DNA of 64,000 nt. Source: Streptomyces roseifaciens (GTDB taxonomy: Bacteria; Actinomycetota; Actinomycetes; Streptomycetales; Streptomycetaceae). Both the position numbers and the translations under genes were made by a program. The stretch covers positions 1,532,530 to 1,596,529 of the forward strand of contig NZ_LNBE01000003.1 in NCBI RefSeq assembly GCF_001445655.1, given 5' to 3'. This document shows, in pieces, positions 1-15,691 of this stretch; the stretch's first letter is position 1; the number at the start of each line of letters is the position of its first letter. The notes under the pieces are model-generated. The model saw only the letters and a program-made list of their open reading frames with translations, was not told where the DNA came from and ran no database searches.

Positions 1-293
1 GCGAGCCTCGGCCGCTTGGTGTGCAGGTCGGCGAGGCCGGCGGAGCCGTTCCAGGTGCCGTGCGCGTCGCGGACCCGCGCCAGGGCGCCGGGGACGCCCG
101 CCTTGACGGCGGCGTCCAGGGCGGCCTGGGTGCGCTCGTGTCCTCCGCCGCGCGCGGCGGGCCGGACGTGCACGGTGGCGCCCGCCGGAGCGGGTGCCGG
201 CGCGGCCCCCGCCATCGCGGTGGCCGTCAGGAACGCGGCCAGTACGGCTCGCGCCGTACGGACCGTCCTCGGTGAACGCGGACGCTTCGTCAT
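1..293 (-). CDS. Serine hydrolase / D-Ala-D-Ala carboxypeptidase-like protein (N-terminal part)
   Basis: Partial gene that runs off the left edge; only the first 97 codons are present. The ATG at 293 is followed by a basic n-region (MTKRPRSP), an Ala-rich hydrophobic stretch and an AxA-type cleavage region, so the product is exported. The visible mature start (GVPGVLARVRDAHGTWNGSA) matches the opening strand of class C beta-lactamase-fold serine hydrolases of Streptomyces, usually annotated as D-alanyl-D-alanine carboxypeptidases. The SxxK and YxN catalytic motifs lie outside the window, so activity cannot be judged. It lies just downstream of the ABC exporter on the same strand, separated by a G-run-rich spacer. 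Confidence 0.7.
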   Translation of the reverse strand, partial: MTKRPRSPRTVRTARAVLAAFLTATAMAGAAPAPAPAGATVHVRPAARGGGHERTQAALDAAVKAGVPGALARVRDAHGTWNGSAGLADLHTKRPRL

Positions 294-312
294 GACAGCC
301 CTCCTTCAGTGG

Positions 313-352
313 GGGTCGGGGGTCGGGGATCGGGATCGGGATCGGGGTCGGT
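313..352 (+). repeat. G-run repeat between ABC exporter and serine hydrolase
   Basis: Six runs of three to five G separated by TC or ATC form a near-tandem GGGATC/GGGGTC array in the 69-nt spacer between two leftward genes. G-runs with 2-3 nt loops are the classic layout of a G-quadruplex. The transcript of the neighbouring genes would carry the C-rich strand. Function unknown. Confidence 0.5.
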
Positions 353-362
353 GGTGGCGCGG

Positions 363-2261
363 TCAGCGCACGGCGCCGCTCACCTCCTCCGGCGCCGTGG
401 GGAGCCCCCGGTCGTTCTGCAGGGACCACAGCTCCCGGAAGAGGCCGGGGGCCTCGACGAGTTCGGCGAAGGTGCCCAGCTGGATGACCCGGCCGTGGTC
501 GAGGACGACGATGCGGTCGGCGACCGCGACGTTGGCCAGGCGGTGGGTGACGAGGACGACGGCCCGTTCCTCGGCGATCTTGCGCAGTCCGGAGAAGATG
601 CGGTGCTCCGCCCGGGCGTCCAGGGCGCTCGTGGGTTCGTCCATGACGAGCAGGCCCGCCGGGCGGTAGAAGGCCCGCGCGATGGCGATGCGCTGCCACT
701 GGCCGCCGGAGAGCTCCACCCCGCCGTACCACTCGCGGGCCAGGAGGGTGTCGAGCCCGCTGCGGAGCTCCTTGACGACTTCGTCGGCGCCTGCGTGCGC
801 GGCCGCCTGGAGGACGAGGCCGTCCCCGTCGTGCACCTGTCCGAGGGTGATGTTGTCGCGCGCGGACAGGGGCCAGTGGGCGAAGTCCTGCGGGACGACG
901 GCGGTCTGCCGCCACATGGCCTGCGGGTCGAGTTCGCCGGAGTCGACGCCGTCCCAGGTGACCCTGCCCTCGGTGGGCAGGTACAGGCCGGTCAGCAGCT
1001 TGCTGAGGGTGGTCTTCCCCGAACCGTTCTCCCCCACCAGGGCCACGACTTCGCCGCGCCGGACCTCCAGGTCGACCTCGTGCAGCGCGGGGCGGTCGGA
1101 GCCGGGGTAGCAGAAGGTGAGGGACTCGGCGCGGACGGCCGCGGGGGCCGCGGGGGTCCGGGCGCCGCGCTGCATGCGGTGCCCGCCGGCCTCGTCGATG
1201 AACTCGGCCCAGTCGTCGAGGTAGAGGCCGGTGCGGAAGAGGCGGGCGCCGTAGGAGACCATGCCGCGCAGGGACGAGCCGACCGACCGCAGGGCGAAGA
1301 CCGCCGTGCCGGCCGAGGCGAGCGACATGTGCCCGGTGCCCAGCAGCAGGGCGAGCGCGGCCCACACCAGGCCGGAGGCGAGCCCGCCGGCCACGGCGCC
1401 CGCGAGCGCGTACCGCGCGCCCCGGTGGACCGCCTTGTCGGTGGTGGTGTGGATGCGGTTGCTGATCGAGCGGTAGCGGCCGAGGAGGAACTCGGCCATG
1501 GTGCCCGAGCGCAATTGGTCGGCGAAGAGCTTGTCGGTGACGTGCCACCGCAGGTGGTTGAGCACGCGGCGGTCGCCGCTCAGGGCGCGGGAGGTCTGGT
1601 AGTGGACCCGCGCCCCCTTCACGCTCGCGATGCCCTGCGGGAGGGTGGCCAGCAGGAGCAGCGGCAGCAGGACCGGGTGCAGGAGCGTGACCACGCCGGC
1701 CGCCGCGATCAGCGACGCGAGGCAGGCCATGAGGTCCTGGGATTCGGTGAGCAGGTCCTGGGCGACGTCCGCGCCGCGGTCGGCGGCTTCGCGCTTGTCG
1801 TTGAAGCCGGGGTGGTCGTAGGCGGCGAGCTCGGCGTTGATCGCCGCGTCGAGCATCTGGAGCTCGGCCTCGCGGGAGATCCGGGGGGCCAGCCGGCTGG
1901 AGATGTTGGCGACGGCGATGGCGAGCAGGGCCCGCGTCCCGGCCGCCCCGGCGAGGAGGGCGAGCGAGGGCAGCGCGTCCACGAGCCGGTCCTCGATGTG
2001 GCCGGAGGTGATCAGCGCGGTGATCGTGCTGCTGGTGGCCAGCAGGCCGAAGGCCTCGAACACGCCGGACAGCACCTGGCAGACGAGGAGCGTCAGGACG
2101 GCCCGTCTGTCCACGCGCCAGGCCAGGTTCAGTGCCTTGCGGACGAGCTGGGGCAGGCGCCGGCTCATCGCACGGGCGGTGAGCGGGCTCTTCTCGAAGG
2201 CGGTCAGGGTCGGGGAGCGGAAGCGTAATTCCTCATGTACCTCGGTGGTCTCGGCGGGCAA
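363..2261 (-). CDS. ABC transporter, fused permease and ATP-binding protein
   Basis: A 632-residue half-transporter that would act as a dimer in the membrane. The N-terminal half (about residues 50-320) carries the hydrophobic segments of an ABC exporter transmembrane domain. The C-terminal half (about 370-610) is a complete nucleotide-binding domain with Walker A GENGSGKTT, Q-loop VVPQDF, signature LSGGQ, Walker B LLVMDEPTSALD and the switch His in LVTHR. The substrate cannot be read from the sequence; exporters of this build often move peptides, lipids or natural products. It stands alone, about 310 bp from the divergent protease gene. Confidence 0.88.
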   Translation of the reverse strand: MPAETTEVHEELRFRSPTLTAFEKSPLTARAMSRRLPQLVRKALNLAWRVDRRAVLTLLVCQVLSGVFEAFGLLATSSTITALITSGHIEDRLVDALPSLALLAGAAGTRALLAIAVANISSRLAPRISREAELQMLDAAINAELAAYDHPGFNDKREAADRGADVAQDLLTESQDLMACLASLIAAAGVVTLLHPVLLPLLLLATLPQGIASVKGARVHYQTSRALSGDRRVLNHLRWHVTDKLFADQLRSGTMAEFLLGRYRSISNRIHTTTDKAVHRGARYALAGAVAGGLASGLVWAALALLLGTGHMSLASAGTAVFALRSVGSSLRGMVSYGARLFRTGLYLDDWAEFIDEAGGHRMQRGARTPAAPAAVRAESLTFCYPGSDRPALHEVDLEVRRGEVVALVGENGSGKTTLSKLLTGLYLPTEGRVTWDGVDSGELDPQAMWRQTAVVPQDFAHWPLSARDNITLGQVHDGDGLVLQAAAHAGADEVVKELRSGLDTLLAREWYGGVELSGGQWQRIAIARAFYRPAGLLVMDEPTSALDARAEHRIFSGLRKIAEERAVVLVTHRLANVAVADRIVVLDHGRVIQLGTFAELVEAPGLFRELWSLQNDRGLPTAPEEVSGAVR

Positions 2262-2416
2262 CGTGATTCCCCTTGGTTGCGGGTGTCGACGGTCCGGTTC
2301 CGATGGTGAGCGCCTGCACGATGCCGTATGACGCGGGCGAGTTACGGCTGAACGCCCTTAATCCACTCGAAGGTGGGCCTTTTGGCTGACCGCTTCGGAG
2401 TGAGCGCAACGGCTCC

Positions 2417-2454
2417 TTGACGCGCCCCTGTCAATCCGCGGGGCCGCGTGGCAC
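2417..2454 (+). promoter_or_regulatory. Bipartite upstream element of secreted protease gene (copy 1)
   Basis: An 18-mer, TTGACGCGCCCCTGTCAA (2417-2434, TTGAC/GTCAA inverted arms), is followed after exactly 14 nt by TGGCAC (2449-2454). The same arrangement with the same spacing stands upstream of both M4 protease genes in this window (20269-20306 on the minus strand and 31917-31954 on the plus strand). The 18-mer agrees with the minus-strand copy at 16 of 18 positions. The TGGCAC end lies 117 nt before the GTG start. This is probably a promoter or operator; the factor is unknown. Confidence 0.65.
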
Positions 2455-2506
2455 TCTGCACCCCACGCACCGTGCATCACGGCATCACGGCACCACGCAG
2501 CTTCCG

Positions 2507-2551
2507 GCACCTGCCGTATGCGCACCTGCCGTATGCGTACCTGCCGTATCC
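2507..2551 (+). repeat. Three tandem 15-bp repeats in the protease leader
   Basis: Three copies of GCACCTGCCGTATGC stand head to tail (2507-2521, 2522-2536, 2537-2551); the third differs at two positions. They lie between the bipartite upstream element and the ribosome-binding site, so they are probably in the 5' leader. The reading frame stays open through them in frame with the protease, giving an Arg/Cys/Thr-rich pseudo-extension, but the Shine-Dalgarno at 2561-2566 argues they are untranslated. The rest of the 310-bp spacer (2262-2571) shows no other clear structure. Confidence 0.7.
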
Positions 2552-2571
2552 GCACCGCAGAAGGAGTACGC

Positions 2572-3585
2572 GTGAGACGATCCCGCCGTACGACCGCAGG
2601 TGTGCTGCTGGCCGCCTGCGCCCTGGTCGCCGCAGGCGCACAGGCCGCGACGGCCGGCCCCGCTCGGGGCGGAGCCCCGGCCCCGGCCCCGGCCGTGCAC
2701 ACCGCCGCGGCCTCACCGGACGCGCAGCAGGCCGTCGCCGACTACTGGACGCCCGAACGGATGCGCACGGCCGTCCCGCTCGACCCGCCCTCCGTCGCAC
2801 CCGGCACGCTCGCGGCACCGGCGGCCCGCGGCGAGGCGCCGGTGGCCAGGGGTGAGACGCTCACCGTCGCCGCCACCCTCCCGGCCGCCGGGTCCCTCGC
2901 CTCCTTCCCGCAGCAGGGAGGCCCGTGGACCGGTGGCGGCGCGGTGGCCAAGACCTCGGGCCGGGTGTTCTTCACCATGCAGGGCCGCAACGCCTCCTGT
3001 TCGGCCGACGCCGTCACCAGCCGCAACGCCAGCACCGTGATCACGGCCGGGCACTGCGTCAAGTACCAGGGCAACTGGCACACCAACTGGACCTTCGCCC
3101 CCGGCTACGACGACGGGAAGACGCCCTACGGAACCTGGGCGGCGACCAAGACGCTGGCCACGCCGCAGTGGACGGCCAGCGAGGACATCAACTACGACAT
3201 CGGCGCCGCCGTCGTGGCCCCGCTGGGCGGCAAGCGGCTCGCGGACACCGTCGGAGCGCAGGGCCTGCAGTTCAACGGCGCCTACAACAAGCCCATGTAC
3301 GCCTTCGGTTACCCCGCGGCGTCCCCGTACGACGGCAAGAAGCTCATCCACTGCAGCGGGAACTCCACCAAGGACTTCCTCCTCACCAAGGACCACGGGC
3401 TGAGCTGCAACATGACGGGCGGCTCCAGCGGCGGCCCGTGGTTCGCATCGTTCGACGAGGCGACCGGCACCGGCCTGCAGGCGTCGGTGAACAGCTTCGG
3501 GTACACGTTCCTGCCGAACACGATGTTCGGCCCGTACTTCGGCGACGAGGCCAAGGCCCTCTACGAGCAGGCGCAGACGACCTGA
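2572..3585 (+). CDS. Secreted trypsin-like serine protease
   Basis: A 337-residue exported protease. The GTG at 2572 is chosen because AAGGAG (2561-2566) lies 5 nt upstream; an in-frame ATG at 2518 would translate leader repeats. The product starts with RRSRR and a hydrophobic Ala/Leu segment typical of a signal peptide, then a propeptide-like region of about 100 residues. The catalytic triad of the chymotrypsin/V8 fold is visible: His in TAGHC, Asp in NYDIGAAVV and Ser in GGSSGGPW. Cysteines near the His and before the Ser could form the usual disulfides. It probably degrades extracellular protein during growth on substrate mycelium or developmental lysis. Expression probably depends on the upstream element shared with two metalloproteases. 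Confidence 0.88.
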   Translation: MRRSRRTTAGVLLAACALVAAGAQAATAGPARGGAPAPAPAVHTAAASPDAQQAVADYWTPERMRTAVPLDPPSVAPGTLAAPAARGEAPVARGETLTVAATLPAAGSLASFPQQGGPWTGGGAVAKTSGRVFFTMQGRNASCSADAVTSRNASTVITAGHCVKYQGNWHTNWTFAPGYDDGKTPYGTWAATKTLATPQWTASEDINYDIGAAVVAPLGGKRLADTVGAQGLQFNGAYNKPMYAFGYPAASPYDGKKLIHCSGNSTKDFLLTKDHGLSCNMTGGSSGGPWFASFDEATGTGLQASVNSFGYTFLPNTMFGPYFGDEAKALYEQAQTT

Positions 3586-3614
3586 CGCAGACGGCCCGAC
3601 GCAGCAGATACGCG

Positions 3615-3644
3615 AAAGGCCCCCGCCGTCCGGCGGGGGCCTTT
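3615..3644. terminator. Strong hairpin terminator after the serine protease
   Basis: Perfect 14-bp inverted repeat AAAGGCCCCCGCCG / CGGCGGGGGCCTTT with a 2-nt loop, 29 nt after the protease stop and just before the convergent tRNA gene. The A-tract on one side and T-tract on the other make it usable in both directions. Confidence 0.88.
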
Positions 3645-3653
3645 CCTCACAAG

Positions 3654-3727
3654 TGCGCCACCAGGGACTCGAACCCCGGACCTGCTGATTAAGAGTCAGC
3701 CGCTCTGACCAACTGAGCTAGCGGCGC
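3654..3727 (-). tRNA. tRNA-Lys (anticodon CTT)
   Basis: On the minus strand the 74 nt fold as a complete cloverleaf. The acceptor stem GCGCCGC pairs with GTGGCGC, the D arm reads AGCTCAGTTGGTCAGAGC, the anticodon stem GCTGA/TCAGC holds loop CTCTTAA with anticodon CTT, and the T arm carries GGTTCGAGTCC. The discriminator is A, and no CCA tail is encoded, as is common in streptomycetes. tRNA genes are frequent integration sites, but no attachment-site duplication was noticed nearby. Confidence 0.96.
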
Positions 3728-3811
3728 GAAATGAATACTACCGTACGAATGACGGTGCATTGCCCGCGGTCCGGAGCGGCCCGGGAGGGACCGGCAGCGC
3801 CTGAGCCGGTG

Positions 3812-4267
3812 TCAGTGACGGCCGTCGTGCCACGGCATCGCTGCCGGAGCCTGGACCGGCCGGGCGCCGCTGTCGGTCCTGCCGTGGTCCTCGACGATCG
3901 GGATGGCGAGCAGGGCCAGGCCGAGGCACGCGGCCACCAGCCCCTGGACGACGACGGTGATGAAGGCCCGCGCGAAGGCCAGGCCGACGGCCGCGACGAA
4001 GGCGAACGCGGCGAGGACGGCGACGCACGTCATCAGCTGTCCGGAGGTGTCCGGCGGCGGGGGCGCATCCCGGCGTCCGCCGTAATCGGCGTTGTACGCC
4101 CAGCCTTCGATGCCCACGGCGTACAGGCAGCCGACGGCCGCGACGACCTCCAGCGCCAGGAGGCCGAGGGCGATCAGCAGATCCGCGTACCAGGGGACGC
4201 CGGCGCTTCTGCCGGCCCCGGACCGGTGCGGGACCACGGCAGGGGGTGCCACGGGGAGAGGTGCCAT
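3812..4267 (-). CDS. Small integral membrane protein (DUF6234-like)
   Basis: About 151 residues with three or four hydrophobic helices: one after PWYADLL, one around MTCVAVLAAFAFVAAVGLAF and one near AACLGLALLAIP. The order of segments and the PWYADL-type opening resemble streptomycete proteins annotated as DUF6234, but this is recalled rather than searched. The ATG at 4267 has GAGG close upstream. An in-frame ATG at 4303 would add 12 residues but lies inside a 20-bp palindrome without a Shine-Dalgarno, so it is less likely. Function unknown. Confidence 0.6.
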   Translation of the reverse strand: MAPLPVAPPAVVPHRSGAGRSAGVPWYADLLIALGLLALEVVAAVGCLYAVGIEGWAYNADYGGRRDAPPPPDTSGQLMTCVAVLAAFAFVAAVGLAFARAFITVVVQGLVAACLGLALLAIPIVEDHGRTDSGARPVQAPAAMPWHDGRH

Positions 4268-4300
4268 GACCTCAGTGTTTCCCCCGGACCGCAGTGGCGG

Positions 4301-4320
4301 CATGAGTACGCGTACTCATG
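4301..4320. promoter_or_regulatory. Perfect 20-bp palindrome upstream of membrane protein gene
   Basis: CATGAGTACGCGTACTCATG is identical to its own reverse complement. It lies 34 nt before the preferred start of the leftward membrane protein gene and 50 nt after the stop of the RlpA-like gene. Size and symmetry suit an operator for a dimeric regulator. Confidence 0.55.
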
Positions 4321-4370
4321 CTCACGCACCTCACGCACCTAACGAACCCGCACTCGCCGCACACTCGCGC

Positions 4371-4778
4371 TCAGGCGACTCCGCCGAGGGTTTCGAGGCT
4401 CACCCGGACCAGGCCCTGGTCGGTGTCGGCGATCTCCTCGAACGCGGCCCGCGACAGGTCGATGCAGCGGCTCGTGTCCCTCGGGCCCCGGTCGTTGATC
4501 CTGACCATGACCTCGTCACCGGTTCCGGCGTTGGTGACCCGTACGCGGGTGCCGAACGGCAGGTCCCGGCTGGCGGCGGTCATCGCCTCCGGGTCGAAGG
4601 GCTCCCCGCTGGCGGTGGGCCAGCCGTCGAGCATCTCCTCCGGCGCGCCGTACCACGAGGCGATGCACGTCCGCGGGCCGCGGTGGTCCGCGCCGACGAG
4701 GAGGGGGACGGCGCAGGCCAGGACCGCCGCCAGCGCCACCCTGGCAGGGGCGCGGCCGGGCGTCCTGGGGTGCGTCAT
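4371..4778 (-). CDS. RlpA-like secreted double-psi beta-barrel protein
   Basis: A 135-residue exported protein. The ATG at 4778 is chosen because GAGGA lies about 5 nt upstream and the product then begins with a normal signal peptide (THPRTPGRAP followed by an Ala/Val/Leu core). The mature part carries the RlpA/expansin-like double-psi barrel signature: ASWYG, then ASGEPFDPEAMTAAS, LPFGTRVRVTN, VRINDRGPR and IDLSRAAF. The Asp of NDRGP is the family's conserved catalytic-type residue. Family members bind or cleave denuded glycan in peptidoglycan, but short actinobacterial forms without a SPOR domain are poorly studied. It lies downstream of the TerD gene on the same strand. Confidence 0.82.
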   Translation of the reverse strand: MTHPRTPGRAPARVALAAVLACAVPLLVGADHRGPRTCIASWYGAPEEMLDGWPTASGEPFDPEAMTAASRDLPFGTRVRVTNAGTGDEVMVRINDRGPRDTSRCIDLSRAAFEEIADTDQGLVRVSLETLGGVA

Positions 4779-4883
4779 CGGGGTCCTCGGTCCTCGCTCC
4801 TCTGATCCTCGGGTCTGGAAGATCGTGTCCGCTGCGGACGGATTCCAGTCCTCGGGGCAGGACGGAGCAGCCGATCGGCGGCA

Positions 4884-4899
4884 TGCCGGCATGCCGGCA
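4884..4899. other. 16-bp perfect palindrome between terD-like and rlpA-like genes
   Basis: TGCCGGCATGCCGGCA equals its own reverse complement and lies in the 186-bp spacer after the TerD gene. It could be a weak terminator stem or a protein-binding site; no T-run follows. Confidence 0.35.
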
Positions 4900-4964
4900 G
4901 GACCGGGGCGGGGGAGTGCCGCCCGGGCGCGCGGTGAGCGTGCCGTGCGGCCCTCCCGCCCCGG

Positions 4965-5510
4965 TCAGGCGCGGCCCATCACCGCTGCGAAGGCGGCCGG
5001 GTCGGTGTCGAACCCGCGGACGGCGGGACGGCACTCCCACGCGCCCTGCCCGGTGCGCACGAACTCCACGACCGTCGCCGCCGTGGCCCCGGCGACCGCC
5101 GCGAAGTCGTCCGCGGCCAGCTCGGTGTACCCCTCCGTGACGCGGACGCCGGTGTTGGCCACGTCCCCGAAGGTCTTGCGCCCGCCGCCCTGCTGTATGG
5201 CCACCCCGACGACGACCCGGGCGTACGCGGGCGCCAGCCGGTCGAGCTCCAGCGTCATGACCTCGTCCGAGCCCAGCCCCATGCCGGTGCGGCTGTCCCG
5301 GTTGAGGAGGATGGTGCCGTCGGGCGACCGGCTGTCGAAGTGCACGAGATAGGCGGGCTTGCCGTACGGCTCGTCCGCGGTGTACGTGGCCGCGATGAGG
5401 TCGAGGTCGTTGTCGGCCAGGCCCATCGGGCTCGGATCCCATCTCAGCGACACCTGGACCTTGCCGAGCCCCTTGCTGAGGCCGTCCGCCCCCTTGTTGA
5501 GTCCACTCAC
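4965..5510 (-). CDS. TerD-family stress protein
   Basis: 181 residues from the GTG at 5510, which has GGGAGGGG seven nt upstream. The sequence shows the TerD/CABP fold: LNKGADGLSKGLGKVQVSLRWDPSP, then DNDLDLIAATYTADEPYG, the HFDSRSPDGTILLNRDSRTG stretch with the acidic calcium-binding positions, and the SDEVMTLELDRL strand. TerD-family proteins bind calcium and are linked to tellurite, oxidative and phage stress and, in streptomycetes, to differentiation; the molecular role is not settled. The usual partner ter genes are not adjacent, so this is a solitary copy. Confidence 0.88.
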   Translation of the reverse strand: MSGLNKGADGLSKGLGKVQVSLRWDPSPMGLADNDLDLIAATYTADEPYGKPAYLVHFDSRSPDGTILLNRDSRTGMGLGSDEVMTLELDRLAPAYARVVVGVAIQQGGGRKTFGDVANTGVRVTEGYTELAADDFAAVAGATAATVVEFVRTGQGAWECRPAVRGFDTDPAAFAAVMGRA

Positions 5511-5577
5511 CGGACATCCCCTCCCACTTCCGTGTTCCTGGTGCACTCCCACCTTGCCGCCGGAACCGCCGGTGCCG

Positions 5578-7901
5578 CTACCCCGGGTGGGTGGGCTCGA
5601 CCGTTTCGGGCGAAGGCGAAGACGAAGGCTGCGGCAGGACGGTGCGCGCGCCGCGCCGGGGCAGTGCCGGCAGCCACCAGTTGGCGCGGCCCGCCAGCCG
5701 CATCACCGCGGGCACCAGGAGCGGGCGGATGACCGCGGCGTCGAGCACGACCGACAGGGCGGTCGTGACGGCGAGGAGCTTCATGAGCGCGACCTCGGCC
5801 GTCGCCAGGGCGAGCAGCACCGTCAGGACGAGCGCGGCGGATGCGGTGAACAGCGGCGCCGCCGCCTGGAGTCCGGCGGCGGTCGCCCGCACGGTGTCGC
5901 CGGTGCGGGCGTGCGCCTCGCCGATGCGGGCCAGCAGCAGGATCTCGTAGTCCAGGGACAGCCCGAAGGCCAGGCAGAAGGCGACGACGGGCATGACGAC
6001 GCTGACCGTGCCCGTGGCCGTGAAGTCCCCCACCAGCCATTTCATATGGCCCTGCTGAAAGATGAACACCATCGCGCCGAAGGTCGCGGTCAGGCTGAGC
6101 AGGTTGAGCGCGAGTGCCTTCAGGGGCAGGAACACGCTCCGGGTGAAGGCCAGGAGGAGCACGAACGTGGCGACGGCCATCGCCCCCAGCGCCCACGGCA
6201 GCCGCTGCGCGAGGGTGTTCCGGGCGTCCCGGAACTGGGCCGTGGGGCCGCCGACGAGCGGCGGCGCCGGTGCCCGGGCCTCCTGCAGCCGGGTGATGAG
6301 GGCGGTGGACGCGGGGGCGTACGGGTCCGCCTCGCCGCTGACCGCCAGCCAGGTGCCCGCCGGCGAGGTGAAGTGCCGCAGGGCCGGGCAGCCCGGCAGC
6401 GTGCCGCGCGCGGGGGAGGCCTCGGCCGGGCAGGCCAGAGGGGCGTCCTTGCCGAGCACGTACGAGCCGGTCGCGGTCCGCACGCCCAGGACGCCGGGGA
6501 GGGCCGACAGCCGCCTCGCGTACGCGTCCAGCTCCGTGATGCGGCCGGGACGGTCGGGCCGCCACCCGGGGAGGGCCACCTCGACGGGGTTGCGCAGCTG
6601 GGGGAAGCCTTCCCGCAGGGCCTGCGTCGCCTGCACCTCAGGGGCGTCGCGGGGCAGGACCCGGTCGTCGCTGAAGCCGAAGACCACCTGGCGGAAGGGG
6701 AGCGCGAGGACGAGCAGCACCCCCGTGGCGAGCGCCGTGACGAGCAGCGGGCGGCGCATCGCGCGCAGGGCCAGCCGCCGCCACCCGGCTCCGGCGCGGC
6801 CCGGCGCCCTGCGCCAGCGCGCGAACAGGTCGCCCCGGCCGATCGCCCGGGGGAAGCAGGCCAGCGCCGCGGGGACGAGCACCAGGGCGGCGAGCGCCGC
6901 GAGCAGCACCACGCTGACCCCGGCGTAGGCCATCGACCGCAGGAAGTACAGCGGGAACGCCAGCAGGCCGAGCAGGCACAGGGCCACGGCCGCCGCCGAG
7001 ACGACGACGATCCGCCCGGCCGACCGGACCGCACCCGCCAAGGCGTCCTCCGGCGGGCTCCCGGAGGCGATCTCCTCGCGGTAGCGCGCCACCAGGTAGA
7101 GGCTGTAGTCGACGGAGAGCGCGAGCCCGACCGCGCCGGTGAGGTTCAGGGCGAACGTCGACACCTCGGTCACGGCGGTCAGGCCGCGCAGCACCGCCAG
7201 GGTGCCGGCCACCGCGACCGCGCCCACCGCGAGCGGCAGGCAGGCCGCGGCCACGCTCCCGAAGACGAACACGAGCAGCAGCAACGTGGCGGGGAGGGCG
7301 ATCAGTTCGGTGCGCAGCAGGTCCCGCTCGCTGTAGCGCTCCAGGGCGCGGTCGAGGACGGCGTGCCCGCTCGCCCGGACCCGCAGGGGACCTTGCGGCG
7401 TGGTGGCGACGGGCAGCAGGCGCTCGACGGTCGCCCGCCCGGCCCGCCCGTCCCCGTCCAGGCGCACGGTCACGAGCGCGGTGCGGGCGTCGTACGAGCG
7501 CAGCGCGGCGTCGTCGACTTCGGCGCCGCCACCCGGCGCCCTGCCGCCGCCCGCCGCAGGGCACGAGCCGCGGGAGACCGGGCCGGTCCAGTACGAGTCG
7601 ACGCCGGTCACCCCCGGCTCGTGGCACAGGCGGCCGACCAGGGCCAGGCCCGCCGCGCGGGCCGTGGGCGCGTCCACCGAGTCCGGTGCGCGGGCCAGCA
7701 GCACGACATCGGGCGCGCCCGCGTGGAAACGGTCCGTCAGCAGGGCCTCGGCGCGGGCCGAGGGGGAGCCCGGCGCCGTCCAGCCGCCGCTCGCCAGCCG
7801 GGCCGCCACCCCGTGCCCGAGCAGCGCGCAGGCCACGGCGGCGAGCGCGGCCAGGGCGAGGACGGGCCGGCGGTGGCGGGCGCTGAAGCGGGCCAGGGAC
7901 G

Positions 7902-7908
<7 letters not shown>
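5578..7908 (-). CDS. MMPL-family (RND-type) lipid transporter
   Basis: A 776-residue polytopic membrane protein. The GTG at 7908 overlaps the stop of the upstream PKS gene (GTGCTGA, 7-nt overlap), so the two are translationally coupled. Topology is typical of MmpL proteins: one N-terminal helix, a periplasmic loop, a block of about five helices with conserved SVDYSLYLVARYREE, a second periplasmic loop, and a second block with LDYEILLLARIGEAHARTG. The Asp-Tyr pairs in both blocks are the proton-relay signature of the family. MMPL proteins of actinomycetes export complex lipids and polyketides to the envelope. The PKS upstream is the obvious source of the cargo. Confidence 0.9.
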
Positions 7909-15485
<7,577 letters not shown>

Positions 15486-15691
15486 GCGTACGACCTTTCC
15501 TGGCGGACCGGGCTCCACCGACGAGCCCGCACGGTTGGTGACGCACCGCATCTTGTCGACTACGCAACGTGAAGGCAAGCGGCCCGGGTCGGGCGGAGGT
15601 CGAATGGGTGACAAGACGGAACATTTACGGCATCGGGGAGTTACCCAGTGCGCGCTCCTGCGGGAACGCGGACTGAGCGAAAGGTGCGGAA

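Noticed and set aside
2449..2454. Sigma-54 promoter (TGGCAC followed by a TTGC-like box)
   Set aside because: Streptomycetes are not known to have sigma-54, the second box is not conserved in the three copies, and the upstream 18-mer is the better conserved part.
2518..3585. ATG start at 2518 for the serine protease
   Set aside because: It would translate the leader repeats, puts odd Cys/Arg residues before the signal peptide and has no Shine-Dalgarno. The GTG at 2572 has one.
3654..3727. Integrated element at tRNA-Lys
   Set aside because: No integrase and no duplicated tRNA 3' end was seen in the neighbouring DNA.
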